DNA of 64,000 bases from Acidilobaceae archaeon (GCA_027051095.1 JALUAM010000007.1:1-64000), one strand, 5' to 3'; numbered from the stretch's first letter, positions 37,409 through 47,004 are shown. The notes: a model not told the origin generated them from the sequence alone. Made by a program: numbers and translations.

Positions 37409-38711
37409 GCTCTTCTCAGCGGTATTCCCCGGCGGCGCATGCCTAGAGGTCTACGCCAGCGGCGGTGTCGACGTGGGAGACGGGTGCATAAGGGTGAGCT
37501 GGGACGTGGCTCTCAGGGACGCAGAACACGCCTACTTGGCGGAGAGAGTTGCAGCCCTCTTCCTAGTCAACCCTTATAGGTTGGAGGGCGACAAGCCCGC
37601 GTATACTAAGCTAGTAGATGCATACAGGTCTAGGGTGGCCTCTGAGGAGGCCGTAGGCTTGAGGTCGTTGCTGGGCCCAGCCTACAGCGAGGTGGGCATC
37701 GATCCGCTGCTGCTGCCTGTGCTAAGGATGGCCGAGCTTGGGATATATTCCTGCGTGTTTAGGGAGGCCTTAGAGGCTCAGGCGGAGGACCTGAGAAGGG
37801 ACTGGTCCAGGTTCCTGGGCGATGCTCCCCTCAAGCGCCCCAGAGGGTACACGGTTAGGCCTGCTAGACTCCCCCGCGAGGTGGAGGAGTACATCGCTGG
37901 GCTGAGCTCGTGTGAGAGCCACGAGCTGACACGGGATACGTGGAGCCTCGTCTCGGCGCCAGAAGGCAGGGTATCATTAATGGCCTGCGGCGGCCTAGAG
38001 TCGGAGGCGAGGATGTATGACTGTAAGAGGCCTAACCCTATAGCATCCACGCTCGTATGCAGGAGCCCTTCCGGCGAGCAGGTGGCAGTCAAGAACTACC
38101 GCTCGGCCTTCTACAAGTGGCTGCTAGCGGCGCCGCTAGCCCTGAGGTATGGATTCAGGGTCTCGCCGACTCACAGGGCGGTTGCCGAGTACATCTGGTT
38201 CCGGAGGCTTAGGGGCCACGTGGAGACGCCAAGGGTGCTACGCCTGTGCCTCCAGCCCCGGAGGGCAGTCATGGTCAGGACCTACCTGGAGGGGAGGCCT
38301 CTTAGCGCGTCCGACTCCGAGGAGGACTGGGATGCGGGGGGTAGGGTCCTAGCGGTTATACACCACTCTGCGGGGGCTTCCCTGGGGGACTCGAACCCGG
38401 GTAACATACTAGTGGGGGCTGGCCGCGGGGCGGTTGTAGACGCCGAGCAGGCCAGAGAATACAATGATTGGAGGGGCGCCTGGGACTTAGCTGTGGCAGC
38501 CTCCTACTCCATGGTGCTCCTCCTCAAGAAGCCTAGACTCATAGAAGCGTTTGTATACGGATACGCAGACGAGGCGGGTCAAGCCTCTGTAAGGGTCCTG
38601 GAACTTGCATCTAACCCTAAGTTTCTACTATCGACCCCCACACCGCCCCACGTAGCCCTAGTGTTGAGGAGGGCTGCTAGGAGGGCTTTAGAGGCTAAAA
38701 ACCAGATTTAA
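37356..38711 (+). CDS. divergent protein-kinase-like fold protein with unknown N-terminal domain
   Basis: EQVAVKNYRSAFYKW (VAVK), VMVRTYLEGRPL, GASLGDSNPGNILVGAGRGAVVDAEQAR (catalytic-loop/DFG-like). Confidence 0.65.
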   Translation: MEGLCGAGEWAGLKRGAKLFSAVFPGGACLEVYASGGVDVGDGCIRVSWDVALRDAEHAYLAERVAALFLVNPYRLEGDKPAYTKLVDAYRSRVASEEAVGLRSLLGPAYSEVGIDPLLLPVLRMAELGIYSCVFREALEAQAEDLRRDWSRFLGDAPLKRPRGYTVRPARLPREVEEYIAGLSSCESHELTRDTWSLVSAPEGRVSLMACGGLESEARMYDCKRPNPIASTLVCRSPSGEQVAVKNYRSAFYKWLLAAPLALRYGFRVSPTHRAVAEYIWFRRLRGHVETPRVLRLCLQPRRAVMVRTYLEGRPLSASDSEEDWDAGGRVLAVIHHSAGASLGDSNPGNILVGAGRGAVVDAEQAREYNDWRGAWDLAVAASYSMVLLLKKPRLIEAFVYGYADEAGQASVRVLELASNPKFLLSTPTPPHVALVLRRAARRALEAKNQI

Positions 38712-38809
38712 GTATTTAAAAGTTGGTACATGTATTAGCTGGTAAACCCTATAGTCCGGCTACATCTAGGCTTCAGCGTCGGCGAGTCTAAACGTGGGGG
38801 CGAAGGGTC

Positions 38810-39823
38810 TTGAAGTTCCTCAGGTGCAAGTCCATACCGCCACCTACGGGGAAGCTGGTAAGCATCATAGGAGCGGGCCCTGCGGGGCTGGGCGCGGCAG
38901 GGTACCTCAGGTGTAGGGGCCACGACGTGGTAGTGTACGATATGCTCCCTGAAGCGGGCGGCATGATGATGTTTGGGATACCAGATGACAGGATCCCGAA
39001 AGACAATATAAGGAAGTCCGTCAGGGAGCTGATGGAGGGGGGCGTAAGGTTCATATTCAACGTTAAGGTCGGCAGAGATATAGACTTGGAGGACATAATC
39101 AGGTCGAGCGACGCGGTGCTCATAGCTACAGGCACCTGGAAGCCCAGGAAGCTTAACGCTCCGGGCGAGGACCTACCCTGGGTGATACCAGCCGCCGACT
39201 GGCTAGTAGAGGTGCACCTAGCCAGGTACGGCTACATACCGTGGAGCAAGGTGCCTAAGGTGGGGGGCAGGATACTCGTAGTCGGCGGCGGCTTGACGGC
39301 GGCAGACGCTGTACAGGTGCCCCTCACGTATCCCGAGTTTAAGGACGGTGTGGAGAAAGTAGTACTTAGCTACAGGAGGACCAGGGACTACGCTCCCATG
39401 AGGAAGCAGGAGTTCGAGAGGCTCATAAAGCTGGGAGCTGAGCCTTGGGAGCTCACCCAGCCGGTCATGTTCTACGAGGAAGGCGGGCGCAGGTTTGTAA
39501 GGCTGGTTCGGATGAAGCTGGTTGACGACGGCAAGGGTAGGCCGAAGCCCGTCCCTGTGGAGGGGAGCGAGTTTGACGCAGAGTTCGATTGGGTGCTTCT
39601 GGCTATAGGTGAGATACCGACACCTCCCTTCGAGAACGGCAAGTATGGTATAGAGCTGAACCCTGACGGGACTATTAAGACGGATGAAAACTTTATGACG
39701 ACTAGGAGGGGAGTCTTTGCCGCCGGCGACGTGAGGCATGGTCCAAGCCTTATAGGCAAGGCGTTGAAGTCGGGCCTAGACGCTGCCGCCAAGGTGCACC
39801 TATACCTCGAGGGCAAGCTTTGA
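38810..39823 (+). CDS. GltD-like FAD/NAD(P) oxidoreductase
   Basis: VSIIGAGPAGLGAAGYLRCRGHDVVVYDMLPEAGGMMMFGIPDDRIPK; ILVVGGGLTAADAV; GVFAAGDVRHGPSLIGKALKSG. Confidence 0.9.
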   Translation: MKFLRCKSIPPPTGKLVSIIGAGPAGLGAAGYLRCRGHDVVVYDMLPEAGGMMMFGIPDDRIPKDNIRKSVRELMEGGVRFIFNVKVGRDIDLEDIIRSSDAVLIATGTWKPRKLNAPGEDLPWVIPAADWLVEVHLARYGYIPWSKVPKVGGRILVVGGGLTAADAVQVPLTYPEFKDGVEKVVLSYRRTRDYAPMRKQEFERLIKLGAEPWELTQPVMFYEEGGRRFVRLVRMKLVDDGKGRPKPVPVEGSEFDAEFDWVLLAIGEIPTPPFENGKYGIELNPDGTIKTDENFMTTRRGVFAAGDVRHGPSLIGKALKSGLDAAAKVHLYLEGKL

Positions 39824-39888
39824 GGCCTCACCCTCAGGTCCTACCGGGACGGTTATTTTTAGCGCTGAACCCCCAGCTTAGTTAATAA

Positions 39889-39980
39889 TGAGCCCCCAGG
39901 GGATGCGCGACGGGCTATACGCCGAGCGCGGGATGAGGAAGTGTCGCGGCAGCTCACCCCCAGGGAGCCCTGGGGGCTCA
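39889..39980. other. 13-bp perfect inverted repeat with competing internal hairpin
   Basis: TGAGCCCCCAGGG (39889-39901) pairs with CCCTGGGGGCTCA (39968-39980); CCCCCAGG (39957-39964) competes for the same right arm with loop GAGC. Confidence 0.65.
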
Positions 39981-40817
39981 AACCGCGGGCTTATCAGCCT
40001 CGGACTCCAGCCTCACCTGCTCTTTAACCCTCCTCTTCACGTCGTCCGGCTCGAAGGGCATAGCAGCTACTAGGCTGTCAGGCGCTACTATGTAACCCTC
40101 CTTTATCAGTTTAAGCAGGGCTTTGTAGGCTGAGTACGCTGCGAGGTCCTCAGACTGCCCGATAGCCATGGCTATGCCCTTGGCTATATCATAGGCCGAG
40201 CGTAGGATTTCCTCGTCCCCGGCTTCAAGCCTATCGCCTTCCCTGAGGGCGTCCACTAGAGCAGCCGCCACGTCTATCCTCAGGTAGACTATGACCCAGT
40301 CGTCAGCGACGCTAACGCTCACCTCGTAGTCATAGTCACCGTCGTAGTCGTCGATTATTATTGGCGCATAGTCCGGGTAGGCGGCTTCGGGCAGACCTTC
40401 CTCGGATACAACGACCACAGCCGTGTTAAGCCTCCTGTTGCTCAGCTTGGACGCGATGCCCTCCACAAGGCCCCACAACTTAACCATGTCCTCGGAGTCT
40501 ATGTCCAGCCAGCGCTCTTCCATGCTGGGGGCTTCGTAGGGCTCTACAGCCTCTAAGGCATTGTACGGCCATCCCTGCCTTGAAGCCGTCTCTAAGGCTA
40601 TCTCCTCCACGTAGCGCGCGATGAGGCTGTCGAGCGCTCTAGCGGCGACAGCGCCGGCTATAACGCCCAGTGCGGCACCCGCTAGCATAGACTCCACTAG
40701 CAGTCCCCTGTCCCAGCCAGCTAGCATCCAAGCCATGAGCCCCGTGAGGGACCCCCACCAAGCCCCTAAGGCGGCGCCTGCGGCCAGCCTCTTAACCCTG
40801 TATCTCGGCGCTATCAC
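39978..40817 (-). CDS. hypothetical membrane-associated protein
   Basis: Two N-terminal hydrophobic segments then acidic soluble domain; no recognised family. Confidence 0.6.
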   Translation of the reverse strand: MIAPRYRVKRLAAGAALGAWWGSLTGLMAWMLAGWDRGLLVESMLAGAALGVIAGAVAARALDSLIARYVEEIALETASRQGWPYNALEAVEPYEAPSMEERWLDIDSEDMVKLWGLVEGIASKLSNRRLNTAVVVVSEEGLPEAAYPDYAPIIIDDYDGDYDYEVSVSVADDWVIVYLRIDVAAALVDALREGDRLEAGDEEILRSAYDIAKGIAMAIGQSEDLAAYSAYKALLKLIKEGYIVAPDSLVAAMPFEPDDVKRRVKEQVRLESEADKPAV

Positions 40818-40899
40818 TTATACACCTCCAGCTGCTCGGCACCAGCATCAAGTCTCGGGGCCACCGCCTATTATATTATAAAGCCTGCAGGGTGCGTGG

Positions 40900-40963
40900 G
40901 GGCCTCGGGGCTACAATGGTTCCCCACGTGCCCGTCGGCCTGCCCATCGTTCCTCACAGGCCC
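40900..40963 (-). ncRNA. box C/D guide sRNA (candidate A), predicted 16S rRNA target
   Basis: Minus: GGGCC-TGTGAGGA-ACGATGGGCAGG-CCGA-CGGGCAC-GTGGGGA-ACCATTGTAGCC-CCGA-GGCCC; both guides 12 nt. TATA-like CTTTAAAACC ~27 nt upstream. Confidence 0.9.
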
Positions 40964-41012
40964 ATAAGCTCTAGGAGTAGTACAGGGGTTTTAAAGAGGG
41001 GAGGCAGGAGCC

Positions 41013-41966
41013 GTGAGGAAGGGCGGGCTACGGCTCAACATATTATCAGTCTTTGACCCCTGGGACAGCCCTCTATGCTACTGCCCGTTCAAGTTCAGCC
41101 TGAACCCTTACACGGGCTGCAGTATAGGATGCCACTACTGCTACGCCACCGCCTATATAGGGTTGAAGCCGAGCCAGGCGAAGAAGAACGCTCTTAACAG
41201 GCTGCTCCGCGACCTCGCGAAAATCCCTCCAGGGGCTATCATAAACGTGGGAACTAGCAGCGACCCATATCCCCCCGAGGAGCGGGAGGTTGGCCTTACC
41301 CGCGCACTTCTTGAAGCCCTTGTGCCCGCGGGCTTTAAGATACTTATAACCACTAAGGGGGTGCTCTACGCTACACGCGATATAGATTTAATATCTAAGG
41401 GTAACGTGGCGGTGACCCCGACTATCACGATGCTCGACGAGGCTAAGGCCAGAGTAGTAGAACCCCTAGCCCCGTCCCCTCTAGAGCGCATCAAGGCAGT
41501 AGAACTAGCTTCGAGGGCCGGGGTACCTGTAGGCGTCAGAGTAGACCCCATAATACCGTATGTAAACGACGACCGCTATGAGATAGAAGAGCTTCTTGGG
41601 AGGCTCGCCGATGCGGGGGCGAGGTTCATAGTGACGAGTACCTATAAGGCGAGGCCGGACAACCTGGCGCGCATGAGGGAGGCTCTGGGCGAGATAGGCG
41701 AGATGGTCTACAGGCTTTACAGGGAAAAGGGTGTAAAGATGCACGGCTACATATACCTGCCCCGCGACATGAGGGAGAGACTCCTAAGGCCGGTCGTAAG
41801 GGAGGCGGCGAGGCTAGGCTTAGAGTACGCCACCTGCAGGGAGGGCTTCAGGGGGAGGGAGTGGTTCAACGCTGGTAGCTGCGATGGAAGCCACTTAATC
41901 CCCCTCAGGATAAAGCCCCGCAGGCTAGCCGAGAGACTGGATAAGTGGCTGGGGGCCTCGGGCTGA
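41013..41966 (+). CDS. radical SAM protein (SPL-like family)
   Basis: SLNPYTGCSIGCHYCYATAYIG; GTSSDPYPPEEREVGLTRALLE; ITTKG. Confidence 0.88.
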   Translation: MRKGGLRLNILSVFDPWDSPLCYCPFKFSLNPYTGCSIGCHYCYATAYIGLKPSQAKKNALNRLLRDLAKIPPGAIINVGTSSDPYPPEEREVGLTRALLEALVPAGFKILITTKGVLYATRDIDLISKGNVAVTPTITMLDEAKARVVEPLAPSPLERIKAVELASRAGVPVGVRVDPIIPYVNDDRYEIEELLGRLADAGARFIVTSTYKARPDNLARMREALGEIGEMVYRLYREKGVKMHGYIYLPRDMRERLLRPVVREAARLGLEYATCREGFRGREWFNAGSCDGSHLIPLRIKPRRLAERLDKWLGASG

Positions 41967-42015
41967 GACCGAGCTCGTCACGAGTCGGGACTGTCAGGCT
42001 CTCCTCACAGGCCCC
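41952..42015 (-). ncRNA. box C/D guide sRNA (candidate C), antisense-overlapping the 3' end of 41013-41966
   Basis: Minus: GGGGCC-TGTGAGGA-GAGCCTGACAGTC-CCGA-CTC-GTGACGA-GCTCGGTCTCAGC-CCGA-GGCCCC; 13-nt guides. Confidence 0.85.
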
Positions 42016-42139
42016 TCCACAGCGCAGGGATCTGCCGTCAAGCCCCTTCTAGGATAGGTCCTTTAGGATCTCATTGAGAAGGGCGTTCACCATGTCAGCT
42101 TATTTATTTAGAAGACGTATTTATCTATAACGTGATAGC

Positions 42140-42484
42140 ATGGGTGACGCGTCGGCGGAGAGAAGGCTCTTCGAGGCTGTGGAGAGGCTGTTCAGGGGGG
42201 AAGCATCCATAGCTGAGGTCGAGAAGGCGGCCATCATGCTCTGTGAGGGAGACCAGGGCTGCATATCATCGATTATAGCGCTTGTCGAGGCCTACGTGCT
42301 AAGGCATTCAAGGCTCTCAAGGCTCGACGGATCAAGCAACCTCGAGTTTAGGCTTGCATCGGAGGTCCTAACTTGCGCTCTAAGAATCGCGGGGGAATTC
42401 TCGGAGAGAAGGGAGAGACTCAGGCGTAGGAGAGGCGGCAGGGGCTGGAGGATACTCATGTCCGCCCGCGCCGGGAGTCGATAG
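42140..42484 (+). CDS. hypothetical protein, 114 aa
   Basis: ATG start with TATA-like element upstream; helical. Confidence 0.55.
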   Translation: MGDASAERRLFEAVERLFRGEASIAEVEKAAIMLCEGDQGCISSIIALVEAYVLRHSRLSRLDGSSNLEFRLASEVLTCALRIAGEFSERRERLRRRRGGRGWRILMSARAGSR

Positions 42485-42504
42485 GAGGCCCTCCTTAACC
42501 CCCG

Positions 42505-43884
42505 GTGCGGGCATCACTGTGTAGGGCGGGGGCGCCTGTGAAGCTGGGCGTCGTAGTAAGGGTAGCTTATGGGGCTCGGAACGCGGCTGCCCCCATAGCC
42601 TCGGCGATTCTAAAGGAGCTGGGGAACGCCAGGGTCTTCGTTGTAGAGGAGGATCCGGTTCCCGTGGCGGCCAGGCTGGAGGAGAGGGGCTTCAAGGCCG
42701 TGATATTATACAGCCTTTCAACCCCTCTGTTCCTGGAGATCGCAGAGGAGGTCGCCGCTGCTGCAAGGAGGTTCCCCGTAGCCGCGGGGGGACCTCACGC
42801 GTCAGGCGCTTACTGGCAGGTGTTGAGGCTCGGCGTGCGCGCGGCTGTTGTTGGAGATGGCGAGCCTGCAGCCCCTCTGCTCGTGGAGGCGCTAGCGGGG
42901 GAGAGAAGCCTGAGCGAGGTCCCTAACATAGCGTACTCGGAGGGCGGGAGCTTCAAAGTGACGAGGAGGGTCTACGCCGACCTAGACGAGTATGAGCCGC
43001 ACAGCGTCGAGCTAGGATTGTACCCGCCCATAGAAATAATGAGGGGCTGCACTCACAGGTGCACCTTCTGCGAGATACCATACCAGGCGGGGCCCCGTGT
43101 TAGGTTTAGGAGCGTGGAGAGCGTCGCCAGGGCTGTTAGAGATTACGTTAGAGCCGGAAGGCTAGACATTAGGTTCGTCGCGCCGGTGGGCTTCGCCTAC
43201 ATGAGCAGGAACTTGAGGGAGCCTAACGTGGAGGCTATTGAGAGCCTGCTTCTAGCTGTTAGGAGGGAGGGGGGTAGGCCCTACCTGGGCACGTTCCCCA
43301 GCGAGACCCGGCCCGAGTTCGTAACAGACGAGGTCCTACGGGTGGTTGCGAGGCTCGCGTACAACAGGAAGATAGCTATGGGCCTTCAGACCGGCAGCGA
43401 GGACCTGCTAGCAGCGATCAGGAGGGGGCATGGAGTCGAGGAGGTTATAGAGGCCTCCAGGAGGGCTTTAAGACACGGCTTCAGGCCAATAGTCGATATA
43501 ATATTTGGGCTGCCCGGCGAAACAGAGAGGGACGTCGAGGAGAACATCAGGGTTATGGAGAGGCTCGCATCGATGGGCGCCAAGCTGAGGCTCCACACTT
43601 TCATGCCGCTGCCCGGCACACCCCTAGCCAGGAGCCCCCCGGGCAGGATACATCCGCTCTACAGGAAGGTAATACCCAGGCTGAAGGCCAGGTACGCAGT
43701 GGAGGGCTACTGGGAGGAGCAAGAGGAGCTAGCTAGGAAGATACACTGCCTCATGGCTTTAGATCCTCTTCCCACCAGAAGCCCCCGGCCTGCGAAGCCA
43801 AGGGCCAGCTGCGGCGATATATGGGCAAGGTTCCGCAGGCTGCTGGGGGTCGAAGAGGAAGCCGCCGCGGCGAGCAAGGGTTAA
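42505..43884 (+). CDS. B12-binding-domain/radical SAM protein (TIGR04013/MJ1487-like)
   Basis: AAGGPHASGAYWQVL B12-binding-like domain; EIMRGCTHRCTFCEIPYQAG; GLPGETERDVEENI. Confidence 0.88.
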   Translation: MRASLCRAGAPVKLGVVVRVAYGARNAAAPIASAILKELGNARVFVVEEDPVPVAARLEERGFKAVILYSLSTPLFLEIAEEVAAAARRFPVAAGGPHASGAYWQVLRLGVRAAVVGDGEPAAPLLVEALAGERSLSEVPNIAYSEGGSFKVTRRVYADLDEYEPHSVELGLYPPIEIMRGCTHRCTFCEIPYQAGPRVRFRSVESVARAVRDYVRAGRLDIRFVAPVGFAYMSRNLREPNVEAIESLLLAVRREGGRPYLGTFPSETRPEFVTDEVLRVVARLAYNRKIAMGLQTGSEDLLAAIRRGHGVEEVIEASRRALRHGFRPIVDIIFGLPGETERDVEENIRVMERLASMGAKLRLHTFMPLPGTPLARSPPGRIHPLYRKVIPRLKARYAVEGYWEEQEELARKIHCLMALDPLPTRSPRPAKPRASCGDIWARFRRLLGVEEEAAAASKG

Positions 43885-43909
43885 AGGCAGAGCGTTATTA
43901 TATAATTTA

Positions 43910-45169
43910 ATGTTCTCCTTTCGTCTATTGACTCTAAGGGGCCAGGCTTTGGCTAGGGCTAGGGGGGCCGTCTACAGGAAGCCCATTTATATCGTTGACG
44001 GGGCGAGGACCCCAATAGGCAAGTTCGGCAGGAGTCTTAGAGAGGTTTCAGCTGTGGACCTAGCGGCTGTAACCATAAGAGCGGCTCTCGAGAAAGCGGG
44101 TATAGAAGGCGGCGACGTGGATCTTGTCATAATGGGCCATGTAATAAGGGCTGGCACGGGGATGAACACTGCAAAGCACGCGGCCCTCAAGGCCGGGCTG
44201 CCCGAAGACGTTGAAGGTTACAATGTCAACATGGTGTGCGCCAGCGGCATGGCAGCGATCATAGAAGCGGGCATGATCATAGAGTCGGGAGCCGCCGATA
44301 TAGTGATAGCCGGCGGCATGGAGAGCATGAGCACAGCCCCCTTCCTAGTACCCCCCTCGATAAGGTGGGGTGTAAGGCTGATCTACAGCGGCTCCCTGGA
44401 GGTAAAAGACTCCATGGTCCACGACGGGCTGTACGACCCGATCAATATGAAAGTTATGGGCGAGGAGGCGGACGAGACTGCGTGGGAATACGAGGCACCA
44501 AGGGAAGAACTGGACATGATAGCGTATGAGAGCCACGCCAGGTCTGCTAAAGCGTGGGATACAGGATTCATGCAGAAGCTCGTGGTGCCCGTCGTCGATA
44601 GGGGAAGGGTTCTGCTAGACTTCGACGAGGGGATCAGGAGGGACACTAGCATAGACGCACTCTCAAGGCTCCCCCCAGTATTTACGCCGAAGGGCCCCCA
44701 CACAGCCGGTAACAGTAGCCAGCTCAGCGATGGAGCCGTGAGCCTAATCGTAGCAAGCGAGGAGGCTGTGAAGAGGCTCGGGTTGAAGCCTAAGGCGAGG
44801 CTGCTAGCCTGGTCTGTGTCCGGTGTTAACCCGAGGAGGTTCCCCGTGGCGCCTATACCAGCGGTCAGGAAGCTCCTGGACATCCTCGGCTGGAGCGTCA
44901 GCGACGTGGACTACTGGGAGAATAACGAGGCTTTCGCGGTAAACAGTTACATATTCAACAGGGAGCTGGGAGTGCCGTATGACAGGCTCAACGTGATGGG
45001 AGGGTCTATAGGAGTGGGCCACCCTCTAGGCTCCACAGGGGCCAGGCTGGTGCTGCACCTAGCTTACATACTAGACGAGTTCCAGGCTAAAAGAGGGGTC
45101 GCCTCCATCTGCCACGGGCTTGGAGGGGCTGCTGCCGTGGCGATCGAGAGGGTTGAGACAGCTCCCTAG
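43910..45169 (+). CDS. acetyl-CoA C-acetyltransferase / thiolase
   Basis: VDGARTPIGKFGRSL; NMVCASGMAAIIEA; AGGMESMS; NEAFAVN; GGSIGVGHPLGSTGARL. Confidence 0.95.
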   Translation: MFSFRLLTLRGQALARARGAVYRKPIYIVDGARTPIGKFGRSLREVSAVDLAAVTIRAALEKAGIEGGDVDLVIMGHVIRAGTGMNTAKHAALKAGLPEDVEGYNVNMVCASGMAAIIEAGMIIESGAADIVIAGGMESMSTAPFLVPPSIRWGVRLIYSGSLEVKDSMVHDGLYDPINMKVMGEEADETAWEYEAPREELDMIAYESHARSAKAWDTGFMQKLVVPVVDRGRVLLDFDEGIRRDTSIDALSRLPPVFTPKGPHTAGNSSQLSDGAVSLIVASEEAVKRLGLKPKARLLAWSVSGVNPRRFPVAPIPAVRKLLDILGWSVSDVDYWENNEAFAVNSYIFNRELGVPYDRLNVMGGSIGVGHPLGSTGARLVLHLAYILDEFQAKRGVASICHGLGGAAAVAIERVETAP

Positions 45170-46095
45170 CACTTCTCGGCTTCGCCCACCTCCTCGGCCA
45201 GCATCACCACCTCCTCTAGTGTGGGCATCGAGCTGCTCCCCCTTTTAGACACTTTGGCGGAGCCTGCGGCTAGAGCGTAGACTAGAGCCTCCTCCAGGCC
45301 GGCGCCTGCTAGCAGCCAGACGTTGAAGGCTGCGTCGAATGCATCGCCGGCCCCAGTCACGTCTACAACCTTAACCCTTGGCAGTCTAGTTGCCCTGAGG
45401 CAAGCGTCAGGGGTTAGAAGGGTGGCTCCTCCCCTGCCGTGTTTGACTACCACCCTGCTGGCACCCTTCTTTAGGAACGCCGAGGCGGTCATGGGGTCCT
45501 GTGAGCCTGTGACCGAGCGTAGCTCTACAGTGTTGATAAATATCGTGTCCGCATGCCTCGAGGCCTCTAGGACCTCGCCGGGCCTTCTGACTGCCTCGCC
45601 CCCTGGATCGTAGCTGATCGTGCAATGGGGGCATAGCTCTCTAGCCTTAGTCACTAGGCTAGGCTTTACGCTTGCTAGGTGTATGTGACCTCTGAAGCCG
45701 CGCAGGTGCTCCTCCTCCAGGGTGAGGTCCTCGTTTGCGCCCCTAATAGTTATCATGGACCTCAGCGACCTAGCGGCGTCCACGAGCACGACAACCATGC
45801 CGGCGGGTTTATCGGAGATCGTGACGAGCGACACATCGACGCCGGCGGACTTAACAGCTTCTAGAAGGCCTAGGACCACGGCTTGCCTACCCGCCACAGC
45901 CCTAAGGTATGACTTTTGGCCTAGCCTGGCAACTGCTATGGCGTAGTTAGTGGCAGCGCCGCCAGGCCCCACCCACGCGTCGCTGGCGAACACTATCTCG
46001 TCGCCGCCGGGTATACGGGGCACGTAGAGGCTCACATCTATGTTGATGTTGCCGATGGCTAGGTGCGCCTGGCTAAGAGGCCTGGGTAGAACCAT
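45166..46095 (-). CDS. PfkB-family carbohydrate kinase
   Basis: GNINIDVSLYVPRIPGGDE; GPGGAATNYAIAVARLG; VDVTGAGDAFDAAF. Confidence 0.92.
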   Translation of the reverse strand: MVLPRPLSQAHLAIGNINIDVSLYVPRIPGGDEIVFASDAWVGPGGAATNYAIAVARLGQKSYLRAVAGRQAVVLGLLEAVKSAGVDVSLVTISDKPAGMVVVLVDAARSLRSMITIRGANEDLTLEEEHLRGFRGHIHLASVKPSLVTKARELCPHCTISYDPGGEAVRRPGEVLEASRHADTIFINTVELRSVTGSQDPMTASAFLKKGASRVVVKHGRGGATLLTPDACLRATRLPRVKVVDVTGAGDAFDAAFNVWLLAGAGLEEALVYALAAGSAKVSKRGSSSMPTLEEVVMLAEEVGEAEKC

Positions 46096-46901
46096 TTCTT
46101 ACCACGCCCCCTCTTAATAGAGTCCCACTCCGATAGAATCTTCACAGCCTCCGAGGCTACTCGGGCGGCCTCCTTGACGCCGGCGTCGACCACAAATTCA
46201 TCTGTATCCCTGTTTGCGACAACGCTGCACACGCACCCAGCCCTGGCACCATATAGCTGGGAGAGCGTGAAGATAGTGGCAGCCTCCATCTCGAAGCCAA
46301 GGACGCCTGCGGCCTGTAGCTCGGGTATTATGGATGCGGCCCTTGGAGTCATGTAGCCCTTGAAGCCGGGGCGCCCCTGGCCCAGGTAGAAGCTGTCTGT
46401 GCTTGCAACGACGCCCACCTCGTACCTCAAGCCTGCAGACTCGGCAGCCTCTATGAGGGCCAGCACGACCTCAAAGGACGCGGCAGCGGGGTACTCCGCG
46501 ATCACGTACTGCTTGCTGGTCCCTTCCAGCCTTACGGCTCCCGAGGCTATGACTAGGGTGCCGGGCTCTAGATCCCTTTTAAGGCCGCCCATAGTCCCCA
46601 CTCTTATAAACGTGTTTGCTCCGACCCTGAGCAGCTCCTCCAGGGCTATAGCCGTGCTCGGACCCCCTATGCCAGTGCTCGTCACACTTATCCTGACACC
46701 CTTGTAGACGCCGGTCCAGGTCCTGAACTCTCTGTGATGAGCTATCAGACTCGCCTCATCCCAGAGGGAAGCGATCAGGTCTGTTCTCTCCGGGTCTCCA
46801 GGCAGGAGTACATATTCGGCCACGTCGCCCCTCTTAATCCTGAGATGGTACTGGAGCCCCTGCTCGCCTTCAGGCCTCGCAGCACTCCTAAGCCCTTCCA
46901 C
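46059..46901 (-). CDS. uridine/purine nucleoside phosphorylase family
   Basis: YVLLPGDPERTDLIASLWDEASLIAHHREFRTWTGVYKGVRISVTSTGIGGPSTAIALEEL; FEMEAATIFTLSQL. Listed ORF is over-extended; GTG 46901 proposed. Confidence 0.9.
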   Translation of the reverse strand: MEGLRSAARPEGEQGLQYHLRIKRGDVAEYVLLPGDPERTDLIASLWDEASLIAHHREFRTWTGVYKGVRISVTSTGIGGPSTAIALEELLRVGANTFIRVGTMGGLKRDLEPGTLVIASGAVRLEGTSKQYVIAEYPAAASFEVVLALIEAAESAGLRYEVGVVASTDSFYLGQGRPGFKGYMTPRAASIIPELQAAGVLGFEMEAATIFTLSQLYGARAGCVCSVVANRDTDEFVVDAGVKEAARVASEAVKILSEWDSIKRGRGKKWFYPGLLARRT

Positions 46902-47004
46902 GGGACCCCTCAGGAACGCGTGAAGCCTGGGAAGGTTAAGGCTGGAGCCTCTGTGGCCCTCCTTAAGGCCTAGCGGCGGGCTAAGGAATCGCGGGAGGGG
47001 CGTT

